DNA from: Bradyrhizobium sp. Leo170
Lineage (GTDB): Bacteria; Pseudomonadota; Alphaproteobacteria; Rhizobiales; Xanthobacteraceae
DNA length: 64,000 nucleotides
Reading direction: 5' to 3'
Assembly (NCBI RefSeq): GCF_004296405.1
Contig: NZ_PSRR01000003.1
Location: 1-64,000 of the forward strand
Program-made: the position numbers and the translations under genes
Notes under the pieces: generated by a model
What the model was told of the DNA's origin: nothing
The model's input: the letters and a program-made list of their open reading frames with translations, nothing else
The model's database searches: none
Part shown: piece after piece, positions 60,939-64,000 of the stretch
Numbering within the stretch: position 1 is the first letter of the stretch
Layout: the number at the start of each line of letters is the position of its first letter

Positions 60939-61328
60939 CTATTGGCTCTTGGCGAAAGCTAACACCGCACAACGATCCAACGCCACGCCCAGCAAAATGC
61001 CCGCGGCATAGGCGACGATGTTCCATGCCGAGAAGATGCGGCCGAGCAACAGCGCGCCGGCGGTCGTCAGCCTGAACGCGTCGAGCCACGGTGTATGCAC
61101 CAGCCGAAACAATTCTACGCCCACCGCGATCGCGAGCGCGATCAAGGCCACCGTCCGCCGTGACCATCCCGCTGCGGCAATCGCGACCAGGAGGAACACC
61201 ATCGTCCCCCACAACAGCGAGCCGCCATACTTCACGACGAACGCCGGAAGCCCCACGCCGAAGCCGAACCGGCGCAGCGCCAGCCCGGCGATGATGATCG
61301 AAAGACAAAATAGGATGCGCACAATCAT
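60939..61328 (-). CDS. DUF2809 membrane protein
   Basis: The 129-residue product was started at the ATG at 61328 (MIVRILFCLSIIIAGLALRR); the reading to 61412 adds a polar stretch without support. It has four hydrophobic helices and the motif VELFRLVHTPWLDAFRLT typical of DUF2809. The function is unknown. It is convergent with the H1-like gene through the repeat. About 190 bases separate it from the divergent MFS gene. Confidence 0.78.
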   Translation of the reverse strand: MIVRILFCLSIIIAGLALRRFGFGVGLPAFVVKYGGSLLWGTMVFLLVAIAAAGWSRRTVALIALAIAVGVELFRLVHTPWLDAFRLTTAGALLLGRIFSAWNIVAYAAGILLGVALDRCAVLAFAKSQ

Positions 61329-61515
61329 GATCGGGAAAGCCTCGTGGGAGACGGAGCTAAAGCTTAGGCCCCCGCCGGGCGCAAGCTCGCACCCGAGGTC
61401 GCTACGCTCCATACGCGCCCCGCGGACGAGCCCTTGTCACAATTCCGATTGACACCGTGCGCCCGATGCTCAAAACCCCAAGGCAATAGCAATAACAGCC
61501 CTCGGGGGGACACCC

Positions 61516-62841
61516 ATGAGCCAGACCACCACACTTGCCGCCGCCGCGAGTGCGAAGAGCGAGATCGAGACCTCGACCATCCGCGCCATCTCGGCGCGCC
61601 TGATCCCGTTCCTGGTGCTGGCCTACTTCTTCTCCTATCTCGACCGCGTCAATCTCAGCTTCGCCGCGCTGACCATGAACGCGGACCTGAAGTTCTCGCC
61701 GCTGGTCTTCGCCTGGGGCGCCGGTATCTTCTTCATCGGCTATTTCATCTTCGAGGTGCCGAGCAACCTCGCGCTGGAGAGATTCGGCGCCAGCCGCTGG
61801 ATCGCCCGCATCATGGTGACTTGGGGCGTGATCTCGGCGCTAATGGCGACCGTCAGCGGCGAGCGGAGTTTTCTTGTGCTGCGCTTCCTGCTGGGCGTGG
61901 CGGAAGCCGGCTTCTTCCCCGGCATCATCCTCTATCTGACCTATTGGTATCCGGCCGAATACCGCGCCCGCTTCATGGCCGCGTTTGCTGTCGCCGTTCC
62001 CGTGTCCACCGTGATCGGCGCGCCGATCTCCGGGCTTTTGCTTGGGCTTGACGGCGTGATGGGGCTGAGGGGCTGGCAGTGGCTGTTCATCATCGAGGGC
62101 ATCCCCTCGGTCCTGCTCGGCATCGTCACCTGGTTCTATCTGACCGATAAGCCGGAGAAGGCGAACTGGCTGACCGCGGAGCAGAAGGCGTGGCTCAAGG
62201 CAAAGCTTGACGCCGAGGCCGCGGCCAAACAGGCGGTGCGGCATTTCACGCTCGGCGAGGCGCTGTCCTCGCCCAAGGTGATCACGCTGAGCCTGATCTA
62301 TTTCGGCTTCGTTGGCGCGCTCTATGGCATGCAGTTCTGGCTGCCGCAGATCGTGAAAGCGTTCGGTCTCACCAACGCGCAGACCGGCTTCGTCACTGCG
62401 ATCCCCTATCTGTTCGGTACCATCGCAATGGTGTTATGGGCGCGGCACTCCGACGCCAGCCGGGAGCGCGTCGCCCATGTCGGCGGGCCGCTGTTGCTCA
62501 CGGCGCTCGCGCTCGGCGTCTCCAGCTACCTCACCGATCCCATCATCACCATGGTCGTGCTGACGGTTGCGGCGATCGGCATCTTCTGCACCTTCGCCGT
62601 GTTCTGGACCTTGCCGACCGCCTGGCTCTCCGGCACCGCGGCAGCCGGCGCGATCGCGCTGATCAACTCGATCGGCAACCTCGCCGGCTTCGGCGGACCC
62701 TATCTGATCGGCTGGGTCAAGGACGCCACCGGCAACACCTCGACCGGCCTGCTGGTGCTGTCGCTGCTGCCGCTCGCCGCCGGCCTCCTCACCTTCCTCG
62801 GCGGCCACGAGACCAAGACCGAGTTCGCCAACGCGAAGTAG
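61516..62841 (+). CDS. MFS transporter, anion:cation symporter (ACS) type
   Basis: The 441-residue product has 12 membrane helices with a cytoplasmic loop after helix 6 (about residues 205-240). YFFSYLDRVNLSFAALTMNA near residue 40 and LRFLLGVAEAGFFPGIILYL at about residue 120 are the ACS/phthalate-permease signatures. It imports an organic acid such as phthalate, tartrate, hexuronate or allantoate together with protons; no adjacent enzyme tells which. The ribosome site is GGGGGGA before the ATG. It is followed by two repeats. Confidence 0.9.
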   Translation: MSQTTTLAAAASAKSEIETSTIRAISARLIPFLVLAYFFSYLDRVNLSFAALTMNADLKFSPLVFAWGAGIFFIGYFIFEVPSNLALERFGASRWIARIMVTWGVISALMATVSGERSFLVLRFLLGVAEAGFFPGIILYLTYWYPAEYRARFMAAFAVAVPVSTVIGAPISGLLLGLDGVMGLRGWQWLFIIEGIPSVLLGIVTWFYLTDKPEKANWLTAEQKAWLKAKLDAEAAAKQAVRHFTLGEALSSPKVITLSLIYFGFVGALYGMQFWLPQIVKAFGLTNAQTGFVTAIPYLFGTIAMVLWARHSDASRERVAHVGGPLLLTALALGVSSYLTDPIITMVVLTVAAIGIFCTFAVFWTLPTAWLSGTAAAGAIALINSIGNLAGFGGPYLIGWVKDATGNTSTGLLVLSLLPLAAGLLTFLGGHETKTEFANAK

Positions 62842-62853
62842 CACAAAGCATTG

Positions 62854-62970
62854 GTAGGGTGGGCAAAGCCAACGGGTCGCGCGAACGCGCGCCCGATGAC
62901 AGGCTCCGCGTGCCCACTATCCACGAGCGGTGCAAGAAGGGTGGGCACGCTGCGCTTTGCCCACCCTACG
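62854..62970. repeat. Dispersed repeat, family B, copy 3
   Basis: GTAGGGTGGGCAAAGC and GCTTTGCCCACCCTACG ends are exact inverted complements, with internal GTGCCCAC and GGTGGGCAC. It follows the MFS stop by 12 bases and is itself followed by a family C element. Confidence 0.85.
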
Positions 62971-62985
62971 ATTCCTCGCCATCGC

Positions 62986-63073
62986 GTAGCCCGGATGAAG
63001 CGCAAGCGTAATCCGGGGCCGGTCTATCCATACGGCCAGAACCCCGGATTGCGCTGCGCTCCATCCGGGCTAC
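62986..63073. repeat. Dispersed palindrome, family C, copy 3
   Basis: GTAGCCCGGATGAAGCGCAA and GCTCCATCCGGGCTAC as inverted ends. Together with the family B copy it fills most of the 360-base gap before the RND adaptor gene. The remainder holds the promoter described next. Confidence 0.85.
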
Positions 63074-63129
63074 GCGCCATCGCCCCCTTGCCCGCCGTCA
63101 ATCACGCCCTATCTCACGATTTGGTGTTT

Positions 63130-63169
63130 ACTGACGATTATTGACATTCGTCAGTGATCAATCAATACT
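63130..63169 (+). promoter_or_regulatory. Promoter with embedded operator for the RND pump genes
   Basis: ACTGACGA (63130-63137) and TCGTCAGT (63148-63155) are perfect inverted arms with a 10-base spacer. A consensus -35 box TTGACA (63141-63146) lies within that spacer, 17 bases from a -10-like AATACT (63164-63169). A TetR-type repressor bound here would block RNA polymerase. Its gene is not in the window, and the regulator class is inferred. Confidence 0.65.
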
Positions 63170-63201
63170 CTTCATCAGACATCAGCCCGATGGAGAGACC
63201 G

Positions 63202-64000
63202 ATGTTCGCCCATTCTATTTTCGCGAATTATTACAAGCTTTTAGCTGGCACGCTGCTGGCGCTGGCGGCGATTTCGCTGGCCGGCTGTGACGAAACGGTC
63301 GCCGAGAAAGCCGATCCCGGGCGTCCGGTCCTGGTCTCCATGGTGCATTATGAGGCCGAAACGCCCGAGCGTAGCTTTGTCGGCACGATCAAGCCGCGCA
63401 TCGAGAGCGACATGGGCTTTCGGGTGGCCGGCAAGGTCGCAAAGCGCCTCGTTGAAGTCGGCCAGACCGTCGATATCGGCCAGCCGCTCGCCACCCTTGA
63501 TGAAGTCGACCTGAAACTGCAGGCAGAGCAGGCCGAAGCCGAACTTCGCGCCGCCACCGGCGTGCTGGCGCAGGCGGCCGCCGCCGAGCAGCGCGCCAAG
63601 GATCTGCGCGCCAAGGGCTGGACCACGGATGCTCAGATGGACCAGGCGCATGCGGCCGCAGACGAGGCCCGCGCCCGCCTCAACCGCGCCGAACGCTCGG
63701 TCGAGCTGACCAAGAACTCTCTTTCTTATGCGACGCTCGTTGCCGATACCCGCGGTGTCGTCACCTCGACCCTGATCGAGCCCGGCCAGGTCGTGGCCGC
63801 CGGCCAGACCTCGATCCGCGTGGCGCGGCTCGGCGAAAAGGAGGCGGTGGTCGCGATCCCCGAGACCTTGCTCGGCCGCGCCAAGACCGGCGTCGCCACC
63901 GTGACGCTGTGGTCGGAAGCGGGCAAGAAGTACGCCGCGAAGCTGCGCGAGGTCGCCCCCTCGGCCGATCCCGCCACCCGCACCTATCTCGCCAAGTTCT
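63202..64000 (+). CDS. RND efflux periplasmic adaptor lipoprotein, 3' end outside the window
   Basis: 266 residues are visible; the frame is still open at the window edge. The ATG follows TGGAGAG. A lipoprotein signal ends in LAGC, so the mature protein should be anchored to a membrane by Cys31. Mature features are the biotinyl-lipoyl half motif (VAGKVAKRLVEVGQTVDIGQ then PLATLDEVDL), a helical hairpin (about residues 105-170) and the second half motif YATLVADTRGVVTS / VAAGQTSIRVA. It should link an inner-membrane RND pump to an outer-membrane channel; the pump gene is expected to follow. Confidence 0.88.
   Translation, partial: MFAHSIFANYYKLLAGTLLALAAISLAGCDETVAEKADPGRPVLVSMVHYEAETPERSFVGTIKPRIESDMGFRVAGKVAKRLVEVGQTVDIGQPLATLDEVDLKLQAEQAEAELRAATGVLAQAAAAEQRAKDLRAKGWTTDAQMDQAHAAADEARARLNRAERSVELTKNSLSYATLVADTRGVVTSTLIEPGQVVAAGQTSIRVARLGEKEAVVAIPETLLGRAKTGVATVTLWSEAGKKYAAKLREVAPSADPATRTYLAKF

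Noticed and set aside
63130-63155. Integron or phage attachment site
   Set aside because: No integrase or tRNA gene is near; the position within a good promoter fits an operator much better.

Overview
This is a 64 kb GC-rich chromosomal segment of an alphaproteobacterium, most likely Bradyrhizobium or a close relative in the Nitrobacteraceae. Three things point there: many ABC importers with tightly overlapping ATGA gene junctions, a GntR/LuxR/MarR regulator repertoire typical of rhizobia, and several families of dispersed intergenic palindromes that I associate with Bradyrhizobium. No rRNA, tRNA, CRISPR array, transposase or prophage gene was recognised. The window looks like ordinary chromosome rich in transport and catabolism genes.

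Layout. 1-14.1 kb: an accessory cluster for PQQ-dependent alcohol dehydrogenases. It holds a MoxJ-like binding protein, a CxxxCW protein, a five-gene ABC/beta-propeller operon resembling lut/ped lanthanide uptake genes, S-formylglutathione hydrolase, a divergent LuxR-type regulator and histidine kinase, a four-domain rhodanese and a TonB receptor. The dehydrogenase itself must lie to the left of base 1. 14-21.5 kb: a degenerate HtrA-like protein with a LuxR regulator, a cytosine-deaminase-like amidohydrolase, and an iron-type operon (siderophore receptor, PepSY membrane protein). 21.6-29.8 kb: a MarR regulator, then a six-gene operon for uptake and hydrolysis of an amide (AmiC-like sensor, amidase, UrtABCDE-type importer). 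30-31 kb: a DUF2778 L,D-transpeptidase-like protein. 31-37.8 kb: an eight-gene operon of unknown substrate (GntR regulator, NMT1/Ssu-type importer with two permeases, polysaccharide-deacetylase-fold enzyme, FAH-family hydrolase, MetE-C-like methyltransferase). 38-43.6 kb: a GGDEF-EAL protein, a GMC oxidoreductase, hemE. 43.7-54 kb: slyX, a broken trhO, gamma-glutamyltransferase, FKBP, cupin, D-lactate dehydrogenase, Tat-type hydrolases and two VOC proteins. 54-64 kb: a PMT-like glycosyltransferase, an ethylene-receptor-like signalling protein, an OmpA protein, a toxin-antitoxin locus with a damaged toxin, a YcaQ-like glycosylase, a histone-H1-like protein, an MFS transporter and the start of an RND pump adaptor.

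The most unusual gene is at 55741-56808. Its membrane domain keeps every residue I know to matter for copper/ethylene binding in plant ETR1, all at a constant offset of +7. It is followed by a histidine-phosphotransfer helix pair and a receiver domain, but the kinase ATP-binding domain is missing. Other points of note are an in-frame TAA in trhO, an amber codon in a HigB-like toxin, a possible frameshift at the start of the GntR gene, and an RND promoter whose -35 box sits inside a perfect inverted repeat.
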